Source: Crotophaga sulcirostris
Lineage: Eukaryota; Chordata; Aves; Cuculiformes; Crotophagidae
Assembly (NCBI GenBank): GCA_013397455.1
Contig: VYZB01000922.1
Coordinates: 36,876-100,875 of the forward strand
Direction: 5' to 3'
Length of the DNA: 64,000 nt
In this document: positions 24,290-38,447 of the stretch, piece after piece
How the letters are laid out: the number at the start of each line of letters is the position of its first letter
Position numbering within the stretch: position 1 is the stretch's first letter
The notes under the pieces: generated by a model
What the model was told of the DNA's origin: nothing
The model's database searches: none
Seen by the model: only the letters and a program-made list of their open reading frames with translations
Made by a program: the position numbers and the translations under genes

Positions 24290-24515
24290 CACAGAATTAT
24301 GTAATGGTTTGGGTGGGAAGGCACCTTAAAGCCCATCCAGTTCCAAACCCCCCTGCCATGGGCAGGGACCCCTCCCACTGGATCAGGGGGCTCCAAGCCC
24401 CATCCAACCTGGTCTGGAACACCTCCAGGGATGGGGCAGCCCCCACTGCTCTGGGCAACCTGGGCCACGGCCTCACAGCAAAACATTTCTTCCTATTATC
24501 TAATCTAAATCATGC
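24290..24515 (-). mobile_element. CR1 LINE 3' fragment just upstream of NF2-like exon 1
   Basis: Antisense CR1 3' end (cacagaattatgtaatggtt to ttcttcctattatctaatct). Confidence 0.85.
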
Positions 24516-27500
24516 CTTTTACATATCCAAGCAAAATTCCCTTTCTCAAAAGTCTCTGTGGTATGTACCAACAGCAAATGCATCAGTGGAAGTTCCTCTT
24601 GTAAAACTCATAGTTGAGTGCTGCATCATGCTGCAAAACCTGATGATATCAAACCCTACTTAATCCTTTTCCATCAGTTATGGCTCCTTGAGCAACTACC
24701 CTACAGAGTTCCTTTGTAACATGAGGTCTTAACTCTGAAATTATACAAATGTCAAGAATATATGTAGTGAAATTAAGCTGAATTTACCATATTCTCTTGG
24801 GCATACTAACTCACAATGATGAAAGTTACTTAGAATAGAAATTCTTCTAGAGGAGTTCTTGTGAAATTAATTTCATTTTGCAGAAGCCTACAGAAAATTC
24901 CTTCCCAAATCTTCTATGCTAAATGCAACTGACGGCATGCTATCAAAAAAATTGATAAGACGGACTATTTCCATAGCCACGAGGGTTTTGTGGATACCAT
25001 TCCAACCAGATGCTGAAAGTTGGGGTTAAGAAAGTTGCACTATGCCCATCTCGGATGTTTATTGCTGAGTACAGGAAATGAGCCTGTAATTTTATGAAGT
25101 AATATAGAAGAAAACTTTAACAACCTAGTTTGTATCTATGAACTTACAGGTCACGAAGAGACTGAGGCATTCTTGGTTTTCTACAATAAGACTATTCCAA
25201 TGTGGCAGACTTCCAATCTCTCCTTAAGAATTCCAAAACAAAGTTTTAGTTTAAACCAAAAAGTTCCATTTGTCTGTGACTTCCAGGATTTTATAAAATA
25301 TCTCGTCTCCTTCTTTGCTTCTGAGGAGCTCTAAATTGGCTTGCAAATGTACTGATTATTTTCCATTTACTTTGTACATGCTCCTCATCCAAAAATTTCT
25401 GGTAGCTAAATAGGAGTTTAAATGTATATGGAAGCCTTTCAAACTGTTGAGGCAGAGAAGAGATCAGTTAGTTACCAAATCATATGGGCTTCAGCAGCAG
25501 AGTTGAGGACAAGGACTTGAGACAACTCAGAGGAGGGAAGAAAAGCTCAGGAGGAAATTCATCTTTCTGACACTGAGATCAGTTGAGGAGTCCTCTCCCT
25601 CCAGCTGGCTCTGGTATGGCTCCTCCTGGAGTCTTGTTCAGTTCAGGGCAATGCACTTCAGGAAAGGTAAGGGGCCAAGCAGAGAGAATCCAAAGGAGAT
25701 CCAAGAGCTAGAAAATTACCTGTGGTAAAGGAAAGTACTGGTTAGTACTGTGAAGGGACAAGCGTGGTGAGACGTTGTAATGTCTGCTCCTGACCACAAT
25801 GGTGAGGACAAGGAAAAATGGGCTTCATTAAATGGCAGCCAGATTGCACACTGAAAAACAAAAAAAAAATCACTGACAGTAAGAATATTATGGTGCTGGA
25901 AAAGCATAAGATTGAATTGCTATCTTTCTGAATGAGTTCAAGTGTGACAGCATCTGCTCCCACTTCAAGACTGCAGAAAACCACATGCCCTCAAAGCATC
26001 CTCCCCAAGCTGGTCGTGCTGGTGCTTGCCACAAGTATTAGGAGAGGCCAGGTCATGCTACTGAGAACCACAGCAAGCCAGCGTGCTTCAGGGATCCCAG
26101 ACAACCTTAACACGTGGGAGGCATATCCAGAGTGCAAACTCCATCATGCCCAGGGGACCCCCCTGTCCTCCAAGAATTTTATTTTAGGGGAGCGAAAAAC
26201 AGACCTTGCCTCAGAGCGTTTCCTCTAGAATTTAGGCAACATCTCAGTGCACACTGAGCAAAGCACAGGTCCTTTCTATTTAGCATAGAAAAGCGTTTTC
26301 AATTAAGGAAAGGAATGTTTAAAAACCAAGAAATTATCATAGAAGTAGGTGTAATGTGACCACAATAACACTGACAAGGAGAGTGTCCTGTGAGGGCACC
26401 CAAACCAGCAGCAATTATCCCAGTAATTGTTTGATCTCTAACCTGCAAGCTGCAACACAGCTACCAGCAAAATTCTGTTTTAACCTGTGACATTCCAAAG
26501 GTCTTTGCTGTCCATTTTTCTTCAAAACAAAAGATTTCCTGCAAATAATTGTACCACTGGATTCAGCAGTTAAAGTGTGAGAACTAGAAATAAGTATACA
26601 ACACTGGAAACAACCCCTTCTTCTATAGTTTTAGAAGAAACACCAGTGGCAGAAAGTGAAGGAGAAAAAGGCTTCATAATTCAATTTTTAATATGTATTT
26701 TGAAACAGCCAATTGAACTAAACAGGAACCTGGAGTTAGGGCCAGTACAGAACATTCTCAAAAGGCTTCATATGGAAAACGCTGAACAGAAAACTGAACT
26801 GCAAAGAATGTACTAATTTTCATCAAAATATGGCAAAAATACCAGAGCCCTTCATTTTTACTTTGAAGTTTGTTCTTTCTTTTTTGCATAACCTGGTTGA
26901 AATGACAATATAATTTGTTCAACATTTCCAATCGCATTTTTTTCCCCTTTCCAAAATTTTTATTCCATGGAAAAGTACATTCTGACTCACAGTGAAAAGA
27001 TGTTTTAGTATATCAAATTTTCCCAAGAAATGTAAAATGCATTTTAATCAGTAGCACTGGTAAAGAAATAGAGAAGATTTTCACACTGAATAGCTTAAAT
27101 GAATGGCAGATACTGACAACATAAGCAAAAGTACTTAACAGCCAAGTTTTTAGAAAAATAAAATTTCAAATAAGAGAAACCTTGCCGAATAAGACAATCT
27201 GGGTTTGCAATCTTTTGCTTAAATGTAAAAACAATACACTCTCTAGATCCTTGCTAATAACTTAACTGTGAATCATGTGCAACTTGTTTCAAGACAGAGT
27301 TTCTGCCACTGAGCTCCAGTGATTTATTTCTGCAGGAATCTAAGCTCAAGACCCAGAAGCAGCAAAACGTGATAGATCAGAGCATGTCATAACCTTTCCA
27401 AATAACACATTTATCCAAAATAGGGTGGGGTAATAACAGATTCCTGTCCAGCCAAAATCTTGGAACAGATAGCTCAGCACTTTATGGAAACCAACAGAAG

Positions 27501-29879
27501 GATGATAAAAGCTTTGCTTAACAAGGGAAACAGAAATGCAGGGATGAGGAATAGAATTTTTGCAGGAACTCTACAGTCCTGACTCTGCCTTTTAGCACGT
27601 TCATGTGGAAGATGAAAGAACTGATATCTACTCGCTGTGATGGGATTGCAGCTTCCTCCCTTCTTGAAGGTGGGAAGCCAGTGCCTGAGCAAAACACAGG
27701 GCTGCAAGGGAAACTGGGAACAGCAGGAGACAGCAAGAAGAAGTGGCAAGGTGACTGTTGCTTATGTACATCCCAACACCAGATGGGTGGTCGTGTTACA
27801 CCACTATCAAAATGGGAAATAACCCACACATCAATACCACTGACAGTGTTAACTTAAAGTTATGGGGAGAGAGAGAAAATGAAATCAGCAAAAAGCTCAA
27901 TAATTCCAACAGAATTCAGCACATAGAGACAGACAGAGAAATATCTCAACAAACAAGCTGTAACTAGCTGTCCCAAGAGTGAGAGTACCATTAGCTTTCA
28001 GTTTAGCATTTCCCAGGTTAATGGACAGTTTGCAGGGCTCTGCACAGAGTAGAGATTTCCCTTCCCTTGGTAGTTGCTCTCAGTGACAACTGTGCATGAG
28101 ATTGCACTCAATCACACTTTGGTCAGCCACAAGCAAGTGAAAAAGCACTTGTCTGCACGCACACACAAGAAGCCAGCAGCACGTATTTTTAAGGTGAGGC
28201 CTCCCTAGTCTCAGCTGCAGACAGGCTAGGAATTAATGCCAGTTGTGAGAGCCCTCTCTTACACCCCCCTGAAAGCAGCCTGTCCTTAAGAAGCAGCACA
28301 TGCACAGGGGCAGTACCTGTACTGTCTGCCAGCAAAGTCCTTCCACAGGCTGGAAATACAAAACCCTTGGGAGTGCAGTGTGGTTTAAAGAAAAAAAAGT
28401 TTCAGAAGCACTTCAAGAGCCACCAAGAGAAGACGCTTGAAGCATCCTCTGCTGAAGTCCATTTATATAGAAACTACCAAAATCTGAAAGCTTCCTCTCA
28501 TTGCTGAAATATCTACTGCAGCTCTTAATCGTCTGTTCCCCATCTAATTCTGCTTCTCCCAGTTCCTGAATTTCTACACTTAAGCTCAAAAATTAATGTA
28601 AGCAATCTGAGTGCAGACAATACAGGAAAAGCGCTGTGGGCTTTTTACAGTTGTTGACTCACACTTCTGCCCGTGCTCCTTGCCCAAATAACAATTTAAA
28701 CAAAGAATTCAGCTTTAAAATAGGTCAGCAATATAAAGGCCTTTCTTATCTTTCAATCTATAAATAAGTTATGTAAAGTCACCAGCTGGAATCAAGACTT
28801 ACCTTGCAGATGATTTCCTGAACAGAAATAAGGAAAAGAATTCTTTTTAATCCAAAATTTCATATTCTTCAGCAGACATCAATATCCAGCCTTCACAAGT
28901 TCTACCACTGAAAATAAAATCCAAGAACAACATTTATATTTGATCCCCTTTCCTTTGTTTCCTATGAACTGCAGCATGTTAGCGCCCTCTGAAAAATCAA
29001 AGAATTGCTTTCCCAGGTGATATGAAAGGCTCTTAACCATTTCCTGCCCGTGCCAGCGAGACTCCTCCCAGCTTCTCCTCACTGTAATTCAAGAAACAAG
29101 GCACTAAAATAACAGACAACTATGAATTTTGGCTTGGGTATCTGTAAGAATAGATAATGAACTTCCAAATAACTCCAGCTGATCAATCTATTTCAAGTAT
29201 CTCCTGCCATACAAAGAGCAGCCTGTTTGCACCATTCCCAGCCACCTTAAGAAGGTAAGCTGCACAGTGGTGTCCTATTAAGTAAATAGATTCCCTACCT
29301 GTCCTCTTCCTGCAGTGAGAGATGATGGGATAATAATGCCTAAAGAGAACAAGCCTGAAAAGTGGGCAGCAGCCAAAATACTTGCCAGTGGAAAAAAGAT
29401 AAATGAACACATTTAAAGAACAAAAAGGGATGGCCTCAACCTGAAGTGGCAGGAACAGAGACCACAAGCTCCACGAGCTGCCAGGAATACATTCCCTCAA
29501 AGGCAATGGCAAAGTCTAAGCTTTTCTTGCTGTTATTTAGTTTGTAAGTTGTTTTGTGGGGTTTTTTCAGCCTTCCGTTTTAGGTACAGATTTACAGAAA
29601 CTATCTTCCTACCAGGGTTTGGATAAACAAGGATGGCGGACCAGTCCTCACTTCATACATGCTACAAGTATTCCAGATTTACATCTAAAACCTTTGAGAT
29701 TTATCTGCTTAACTTTAAGTTAACAGCAGGTGAAAGAACATAAAATTACATTCTGTGCAAGCAGATCCCAGTGCCAGGCAGCTGCACAACAACCATACTG
29801 ACACAGGGCTCCATCCCTGAAACCCAGGGTGCCCAGTAGCCCCTTTGCCCTCTTACCTCTGCCTCCTCACCTACAACGG
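24516..29879. other. Upstream region or 5' intron of the NF2-like gene
   Basis: AT-rich single-copy-looking DNA with no protein exon I can support. It holds the candidate 15-nt exon at 28803-28817. Confidence 0.5.
28803..28817 (-). other. Candidate 5' (non-coding) microexon or donor upstream of the NF2-like gene
   Basis: On the minus strand, a pyrimidine-rich acceptor ending ttctgttcag is followed by 15 nt and a perfect donor, AAG|GTAAGT. It lies 5 kb upstream of coding exon 1. It could be a 5' UTR exon or a chance pair. Confidence 0.25.
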
Positions 29880-30475
29880 TGTCCCGGGCTGCACCCAGAG
29901 CAGTGGGACCAGCAGGGGAGGGAGGGGATTCTGCCCCCCTGCTCTGCTCTGATGAGACCCCACCTGGAGCCCTGTGTCCAGGTATGGAGTCCCCAGCACA
30001 GGAAGGACCTGGAGCTGTTGGAGTGAGTCCAGAGGAGGCCACGGAGATGATCCAAGGGCTGGAGCAGCTCCTGTGTGAGGACAGGCTGGGAGAGTTGGGG
30101 TTGTTGAGCGTGGAGAAGAGAAGGCTGTGGGGAGCCCTTAGAGCAGCCTCCAGTGCTGAAAGGGGCTCCAGGAAAGCTGGGGAGGGGCTCTTGGTCAGGG
30201 AGTGCAGGGACAGGATGAGGGGGAATGGCTTTAAATTGGAAGGTGGAAGATTTAGATTGGACATTAGAAAAAAATTCTTCACCGTGAGGGTGGGGAGGCC
30301 CTGGCCCAGGCTGCCCAGAGCAGTGGTGGCTGCCCCATCCCTGGAGGTGTTGGAGGCCAGGTTGGATGGGGCTTGGAGCCCCCTGATCCAGTGGGAGGTG
30401 TCCCTGCCCATGGCAGGGGGTGGGACTGGATGGGCTTTGAGGTCCCTTCCATCCCAAACCATTCTGTGATTCTAT
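29880..30475 (+). mobile_element. CR1 LINE fragment upstream of the MRPS17 promoter
   Basis: Sense CR1 (cgggctgcacccagagcagt to ccattctgtgattctata). Directly followed by copy A of the 119-bp unit. Confidence 0.85.
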
Positions 30476-30595
30476 AAACCCAGGATGGACCCAGCTGTGC
30501 AGGCCACAACGGCCCGAGGCCGGGCAGACTTCCCACAGACAGGGACTCCCTGAGGAAGCACCCACACCCAGCCCCCCCCGCCCCATTTCCCCTGG
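30476..30595. repeat. Unrecognised ~119-bp repeat unit, copy A
   Basis: Shares agctgtgcaggcc, cttcccac, ccctgaggaagc and gccccatttccc, in the same order, with 31577-31695. It does not look like CR1. Confidence 0.65.
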
Positions 30596-30646
30596 ATGCA
30601 GGGCCGTGTCCCGCTCAGCCTGCGAGAGTTTATTTGCCTGCATTTC

Positions 30647-30718
30647 ACAGAACGCTTTGGGTCAGAAGGGACCTTAAAGCCCATGCAGTGCCAACCCCCG
30701 CCACGGGGAGGGGGCCCG
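30647..30718 (-). mobile_element. Short CR1 3'-end fragment
   Basis: cacagaacgctttgggtcag, then agggaccttaaagcccatgc; abuts the CpG island. Confidence 0.65.
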
Positions 30719-31000
30719 CGCCCAACACAGCACTACCCACGAGGGGCGGGGCAGCGCCTGCGCCTTTAAACCCTCCCCTGGCCCCACCCCCTGCCGCGCG
30801 GCTCTTCCGGCGGCGGCTGCTTCCGGGTCGGGACCCTCACGGCCCCTGAGGTGGCGACAGCGGTGGGGTGAGAGGGGCGGCGGGGGCCGGGCTGGCGCGG
30901 CTGAAGCGGCTCGGGGGGGGCCGCTCCTCGGCGGCGGGGCGGTTGCTGAGGCTGAGCCTGGGTTGGGAGCCAGGGAGAGGCACCAGGTCTGTTTAAACCG
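30700..31000. promoter_or_regulatory. CpG-island promoter of MRPS17, possibly bidirectional
   Basis: GC- and CpG-dense block with no TATA box, lying between the divergent NF2-like and MRPS17 genes. It holds GC boxes (ggggcgggg) and two ETS-type sites in the same orientation. The non-coding first exon of MRPS17 probably starts here; possible donors follow within 70 bp, but none is decisive. Confidence 0.75.
30804..30826 (+). promoter_or_regulatory. Pair of ETS/GABP-type sites (CTTCCGG)
   Basis: CTTCCGG occurs at 30804-30810 and again at 30820-30826, 16 bp apart. GABP (NRF-2) pairs of this kind are common in promoters of nuclear genes for mitochondrial proteins, which fits MRPS17. Confidence 0.55.
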
Positions 31001-31186
31001 TCTCTTTGGTGCTCCTTTTCCTGTGAGACCCGCCCCCCCCCAGCCTGGCTCCTGTCTACCTGGGAGCTCCTGTGTGCTTTGCGGGTGCTGCTTGTTTGTG
31101 GGTGCAGCCCTGAGGAGAAGGGCTTTGGGCACCGGGGGGCGAGAAGCCTAATATGAGCTGGCGACGCACGCTCACAGCCCAGAAAG

Positions 31187-31576
31187 CCAAACCGTGTCCT
31201 GGGCTGCACCCAGAGCAGTGGGAGCAGCAGGGGAGGGAGGGGGTTCTGCCCCTCTGCTCCGCTCTGGTGAGACCCCACCTGGAGCCCTGTGTCCAGGTAT
31301 GGAGTCCCCAACATCAGAAGGAGATGGAGCTGTTGGAGTGAGGCCAGAGGAGGCCACGGAGATGATCCAAGGGCTGGAGCAGCTCCTGTGCGAGGACAGG
31401 CTGGGAGAGCTGGGGTTGTTCAGGCTCCAGGCAGACCTTATTGTGGCCTTTCAATGCTTAATGGGGGCTTATAAGAAAGACGGCAAAAAACTTTTTCACA
31501 GAGCCTTTAACAATAGGACAAGGGGTAGTAGTTTTAAGCTAAAAGAGAAGTTTAGATGTTAGGAAGAAATTTTATG
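31187..31576 (+). mobile_element. CR1 LINE fragment, 5' part of a copy split by the 119-bp unit
   Basis: Sense CR1 (ccgtgtcctgggctgcaccc to gttaggaagaaattttatg). Its first half closely resembles 29880-30110; the second half matches a different CR1 subfamily. Confidence 0.8.
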
Positions 31577-31695
31577 TCACCAGACTGGGTTCAGCTGTGC
31601 AGGCCTGCAGTGGCCAGAAGGCAGGCAGTCTTCCCACCAACAGGGGTGCCCTGAGGAAGCTCCCACACCCAGCACCCTCTGCCCCATTTCCCTTT
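31577..31695. repeat. Unrecognised ~119-bp repeat unit, copy B, inserted in CR1
   Basis: Interrupts a CR1 copy and is bounded by the direct repeat ttttatg (31570-31576 and 31696-31702), the form expected of a target-site duplication. Confidence 0.65.
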
Positions 31696-31890
31696 TTTTA
31701 TGTTGAGGGTTGAGGCACTGACACAGATTGCCCAGAAAAGTGATAGGTTCCCCCATCCCTGGAAACATTCAAAGTGAGTTGTGTTGGTGCTCTGAGCAAC
31801 TTGATCGAGTTGAAGATGTCCCTGTTATGCAGGGTTGCTGGGCTGGGTGATGCTCTTCGTCCCTTCTCACACAATTCTGTGATTCTATTT
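31696..31890 (+). mobile_element. CR1 LINE fragment, 3' part of the split copy
   Basis: Continues the CR1 after the insert (gttgagggttgaggcactga to cacaattctgtgattctatt). Confidence 0.8.
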
Positions 31891-32208
31891 TGGACCCATC
31901 TGTGTCTCCCCAGCCTGGGCATTGTGTGGCTGGAGTAGATGGCCCTGTTTGGTCTCTCACACCAACTCCTTCCTCCAGCCCTGTGAGTCACAAAACTGAG
32001 TCAAGGATAGTGAAAGCCAGCCTTGCTGCTCCAAGCATTTCACCCTATGAATGTGACTCTGTATCCCTAAACTTCTCTTTTGATGTATTTCAACATCAAG
32101 GCAACTGTCATTTAGTCTGACAGACTGGATAAATAGAGAATTCAGCAGGTGTCAGTTGTACTTAACAGTACAGAGCTGGGTGGGGGAGAAAAAGGTCATT
32201 AATCTTCA

Positions 32209-32512
32209 GAGAATCACAGAATGGTTTGGCCTGGAAGGGACCTCAAAGCCCATCCAGTTCCACCCCCTGCCATGGGCAGGGACACCTCCCACTGGGTCAG
32301 GGGGCTCCAAGCCCCATCCAACCTGGCCTGGAACACCTCCAGGGATGGGGCAGCCACCACTGCTCTGGGCAACCTGGGCCAGGGCCTCCCCACCCTCACA
32401 GCAATACATTTCTTCCTGAGATCTCATCTCAATCTCCCGTTCTTCTGCTGAAAAACATTCCCCCTCACCCTGTCCCTGCACTCCCTGATCAGGAGCTTTC
32501 CTGTAGCTCCCT
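32209..32512 (-). mobile_element. CR1 LINE 3' fragment
   Basis: Antisense CR1 3' end in the first intron of MRPS17 (gagaatcacagaatggtttg to tccctgatcaggagctttcc). Confidence 0.85.
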
Positions 32513-32999
32513 TTAAGTGCTTCATCAGTTTTAATGTCAGTTCAAGTCTTCTGATGCTTGGCTGTCTTGGTTTGCGTATGACTCTTGCAAGAGTGGTGTA
32601 GAAAGCTCTCCCTAATTAAATAAAACAAATAAAGTAATGAAGTATAATTACTTCCAGGAAAGAACTAACTCAAAATTTATTACATTTACTGCAGGTCAGA
32701 CAACGCTTTATGTCATTTGTACTTTGAGAAGCTTATTGCTTTTCTTAGCTTTCATCATCTCAGCTAATAATGAGCTACGCAGAAGTGAATGTCCTTCTGA
32801 ACTAAAGTTATAGGCTACTCCCTGTTTGGGTTAACTCTGGCCACGCACCAGCCTGATTAGCAGGTTTCCAGCTCCTGAAGTGTGAGTTACATTCGTAACA
32901 ATTCCAGAGCTACACATTTCTGTATTGTGCGTGTGATAATCAATGTGATTCCAAGAAATCACATTTCAAATCAAAGGAGCATCTCCCATCCAAGAACAG

Positions 33000-33392
33000 G
33001 CTCTGATTTGGGGTTGTTCAGCCTGGAGAAGAGAAGGCTGTGGGGAGAGCTTAGAGCAGCCTCCAGTGCTGAAAGGGGCTCCAGGAAAGCTGAGGAGGGG
33101 CTCTTGGTCAGGGAGTGCAGGGATGGGATGAGGGGGAAGGGTTTTGATCTGCAAGAGGGGAGGTTGAGATGAGATCTTAGGAAGAAATGCTTTGGTGTGA
33201 GGGTGGGGAGGCCCTGGCCCAGGTTTCCCAGAGCAGTGGTGGCTGCCCCACCCCTGGAGGTGTTCCAGGCCAGGTTGGATGTGGCTTGGAGCCCCCTGAT
33301 CCAGAGGGAGGTGTCCCTGCCCATGGCAGGGGGGGTGGCACTGGGTGGGCTTTAAGGTGCATTCCAACCCAAACCATTCTATGATTCTGTGA
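33000..33392 (+). mobile_element. CR1 LINE fragment with intact 3' end
   Basis: Sense CR1 (ggttgttcagcctggagaag to ccattctatgattctgtg), about 290 bp before MRPS17 exon 2. Confidence 0.85.
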
Positions 33393-33686
33393 ATTTTGTG
33401 GTCTTTGTGGGATCAGGACTCATCTTCACAGCTTTATGTCCATTTTTGCTACCATCCTGAAGTGACTTTCCCTGGTAATGAGCACATGTTTATATTCTTT
33501 CTTACACTGTAAAAAAAGGCTGAGGTTCTATAATAGATTGAGTTTTGAACTGCTTGCATCTACCTTGTTTTTCCAGAAAATTATGGTGTTAGCCTGAAAT
33601 GGAAGGCATGATTTTTGGTATTTATCAGAAACCAGGTATGTTTTTTGTTAACATAACTTGTCTTCTTGTTTGTTGCCAGACCCTGG

Positions 33687-35681
<1,995 letters not shown>

Positions 35682-36073
35682 TGGGGAAAATATTTAAACA
35701 GAGGGGTTTTCAGCTTGGCTTTGTCAGGGGTGTTTGGGGCCCTGCTGTTTTATGTTAAGTGTTTCAATCAAATCTGTAGTCCAAATGAATAGTAAGCATA
35801 GTAGCTTATATGAACAGATGTTACAGATTGATAGACACCTCAAATCTTTAAATGAAAATACAGAGAAAATGGGAGTTTTGTGTTAACACTTCATTTTGTT
35901 GCATGTAGTTTTGCCCCAAGCCTTGACTGGTGCTCACTTGGAAAGACCCTTCTGTATTGAGAAAGACAAGAATATAACTCTGTAATCTTTAACTTTGGTG
36001 AGAAGGTTGTTATATTGTTAGATTGTTCTGTATTTCAGACGGTCTTTTGTGGTTTGTAGCATTACTTAATGCT

Positions 36074-36079
36074 ATTAAA
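36074..36079 (+). terminator. Probable MRPS17 polyadenylation signal (ATTAAA)
   Basis: ATTAAA about 390 nt after the stop, followed by a T/G-rich stretch. An AATAAA at 36234-36239 is a second candidate. Confidence 0.45.
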
Positions 36080-36239
36080 TGCTTTTGAACGGAAGTGTTG
36101 AATTTTAAAACCAGCTCCTGCATGTGTCCTTATTTCCTCTTACAGTTGCTCATGCCACATCGCAACATCTTTTAACTTTCAAAATCTCTAAGAAAAATAC
36201 AGCCACTTGTGTTTACAGTGGCAGTAAGGGGGGAATAAA

Positions 36240-38109
36240 AAAGTTGGGGTAGCTTAGCATGGTTGCCTTTAACATGTCTGAAGGAAATACTGTTCTGGGA
36301 GAGGTGGATCTCTTTGAGCTGCCAGCAGGGAATAGAAGCTGATGATAAGAGCAAGCCCAAAACAGTAGAAGAAAAGAAAAGCTAATTAAAACAACACATC
36401 TGGGGAGAGGTACAGGTACTGACTTGCTGCATACTTTAATATGAAACTGGAAGACGATAGCAGTTAATGATTAAAGATTGCTTTATCCTGCTACGGCTTG
36501 GGATCTTGTGTCCTGTTTCCCAAGGCATAAAGCAAACTGAGTGGGCAGCTGTTCCAGCAGCCTCATGTTGCTGACTTTTCAGATCTAAGGCAGTATCTGC
36601 AACAAAACCCAGCATTTGTGGGGACAGCATTCTTTGTCCCTTTCTGGAGGGAAATGTGGTGCATTAAAGCAATGAGAAATGCTTTTTGAAGCATCCACCT
36701 GTGCCACTGGTCTTTAGGATGGGAAATTAGACAAGGTGTATCTGAGCAGAGTAAAAAAAAAAAAAAAAATCCAAAATCTGGTATAAAATACCTTACTTTA
36801 AGAAACTGAGCCAGTCTCCACTGGTGAGCTATCAATTGTGTTCCCTTCCATTGTCAGTGGTGTAAATCATTTGCCCTTTAACTTCCTTCACCTGCACAAC
36901 AACAGTTTCACCTGCTTGCAGACTGCTAACAAAGTCCAGCTGAACTCAGCAAATCATTTGGGCTAGGAAAAAAGAGAAACTTAAGTTTTCTTCAGTGCTT
37001 CAAAACAAATACTGCTCTTTCAATGCCTGTCCCCAAGTATGGTCCTGCATGTCAGATCAGTAAGCTGGGATGTCAAGACACCTCAATTCAAATGTCTCCA
37101 GATAAATGAAGAATGTGAATGTGGTCTCTGACTGAGGAAGTGTCTTAAACATATGGCTGTGGGTTAGTCTAGGGACATGGCTGGGGTTAATGTAAATTAC
37201 TCTGTAACTGTAGCTGACTGATTAAGGCCCTCATCGAAACAAAAGGATACCTGGGCTCTGATTCCTGCTCAAATGAATGTAAAACAGGAAACTTCATCCC
37301 TAACAGAGATTGAGAGAAACCAGACCCAGGCTAGCACACGGCCCTGGCTGTGGGAGATGCACTTAAGTTGTGTCCAAGCAGGCAGTACAGGAATTTGACC
37401 CTCAGTACTTGTGCTCTAAGTGTTTAACTGGACATATAATGTTTATTAGCTTTCTCTTTGGTTTATGAGTTGCACATACATCTAATTGTGGAACAAAAGC
37501 CTCTTTCCCTCAATTTCCTGTCATTTTTCTATGAGTAGCTGTGAAAACAGCTAATTTTTATTAAGACATGTACGACCGAAGGTTGTCAGGTGTTCCAAGC
37601 TACCGGCTGGCTGTCAGAGGGTGACTTGAGAACTCAACGTTCCCTCAGATCAAAATGTGATTAAAAGTGCATAGCCTGAAGTGTAATCGTTCTTCAAAGA
37701 ATGATGACAATTGTATGTTGAACTGAGCTTTAAAGAGGAACCACAAATGTACTTCACTGACGTTAAAGCCTGCTGCACGTACTCGCCTTTGGCTTTGAGT
37801 GTCGACAGAAAACATCAGAAATCGGCAATGGAAAATGCAGAGTGAAATTGCTGTGAACTTGTAAGTGCTAGGTGGAAAGACAAGGTTTGTTCATGAACTG
37901 GGTTTGTGTGTTTGTTGCCTCGTTGCTGGCCTTTTTTATCCTAATTATAATTTCATTCTTAAAGGTAAGGATTTGCTGCTAGTGTGCACCACCAAATAGT
38001 CCTGCATCTGCCCAGAGGGAAGGCATTTCTGCTACACAGGGGTGAAAGGGGTGCTTGGAGAGTAAGGAACAGGATTCAGAACATGCCAGGGCTCCTTCTT
38101 AGCATTTTT
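36240..38109. other. Intergenic between MRPS17 and NIPSNAP2
   Basis: No exon recognised. A run of 17 A lies near 36753. Confidence 0.5.
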
Positions 38110-38447
38110 CACCCCAAACTGGAGCCGGGCTGACAGGGCTGGGCCCACCCAAAACCAGAGCGAGAGTCACCCCAAACCAGGGCTGGGAGTCACCCCCAAG
38201 CCAGAGCTGGGGTTGCCCTAAACGGCAGTTGGGCTTATTCCCAAGCTGGGGCCGGGATCACCCCTAAACCCGAACTGGAGGCCACCCTAAACCAAACTGG
38301 AATCACCGAGACCTGGGCTCGGGGCCACCCCAAACTGGAGCTGGGATCACCACAAACCAGGGCTGAGATCGCCCCAAACTGGGACTGAAATTGCGCCAAG
38401 CCAGAGCTGGGATCACCCCAAACCCCGGCTGCGAGCCCCCAAACGCT
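38110..38447. repeat. Degenerate minisatellite, unit about 22 bp
   Basis: About 14 head-to-tail units with consensus near AAACCAGAGCTGGGATCACC(CC), each unit 20-24 bp and diverged. It lies just before the CpG-rich stretch and gap at the NIPSNAP2 5' end. Confidence 0.85.

Noticed and set aside
29746..30643. Recurring proline-rich frames of up to 258 codons (here and at 23.1, 43.6, 57.7 and 62.0 kb)
   Set aside because: They are antisense readings of the CR1 3' region and repeat with every copy; not genes.
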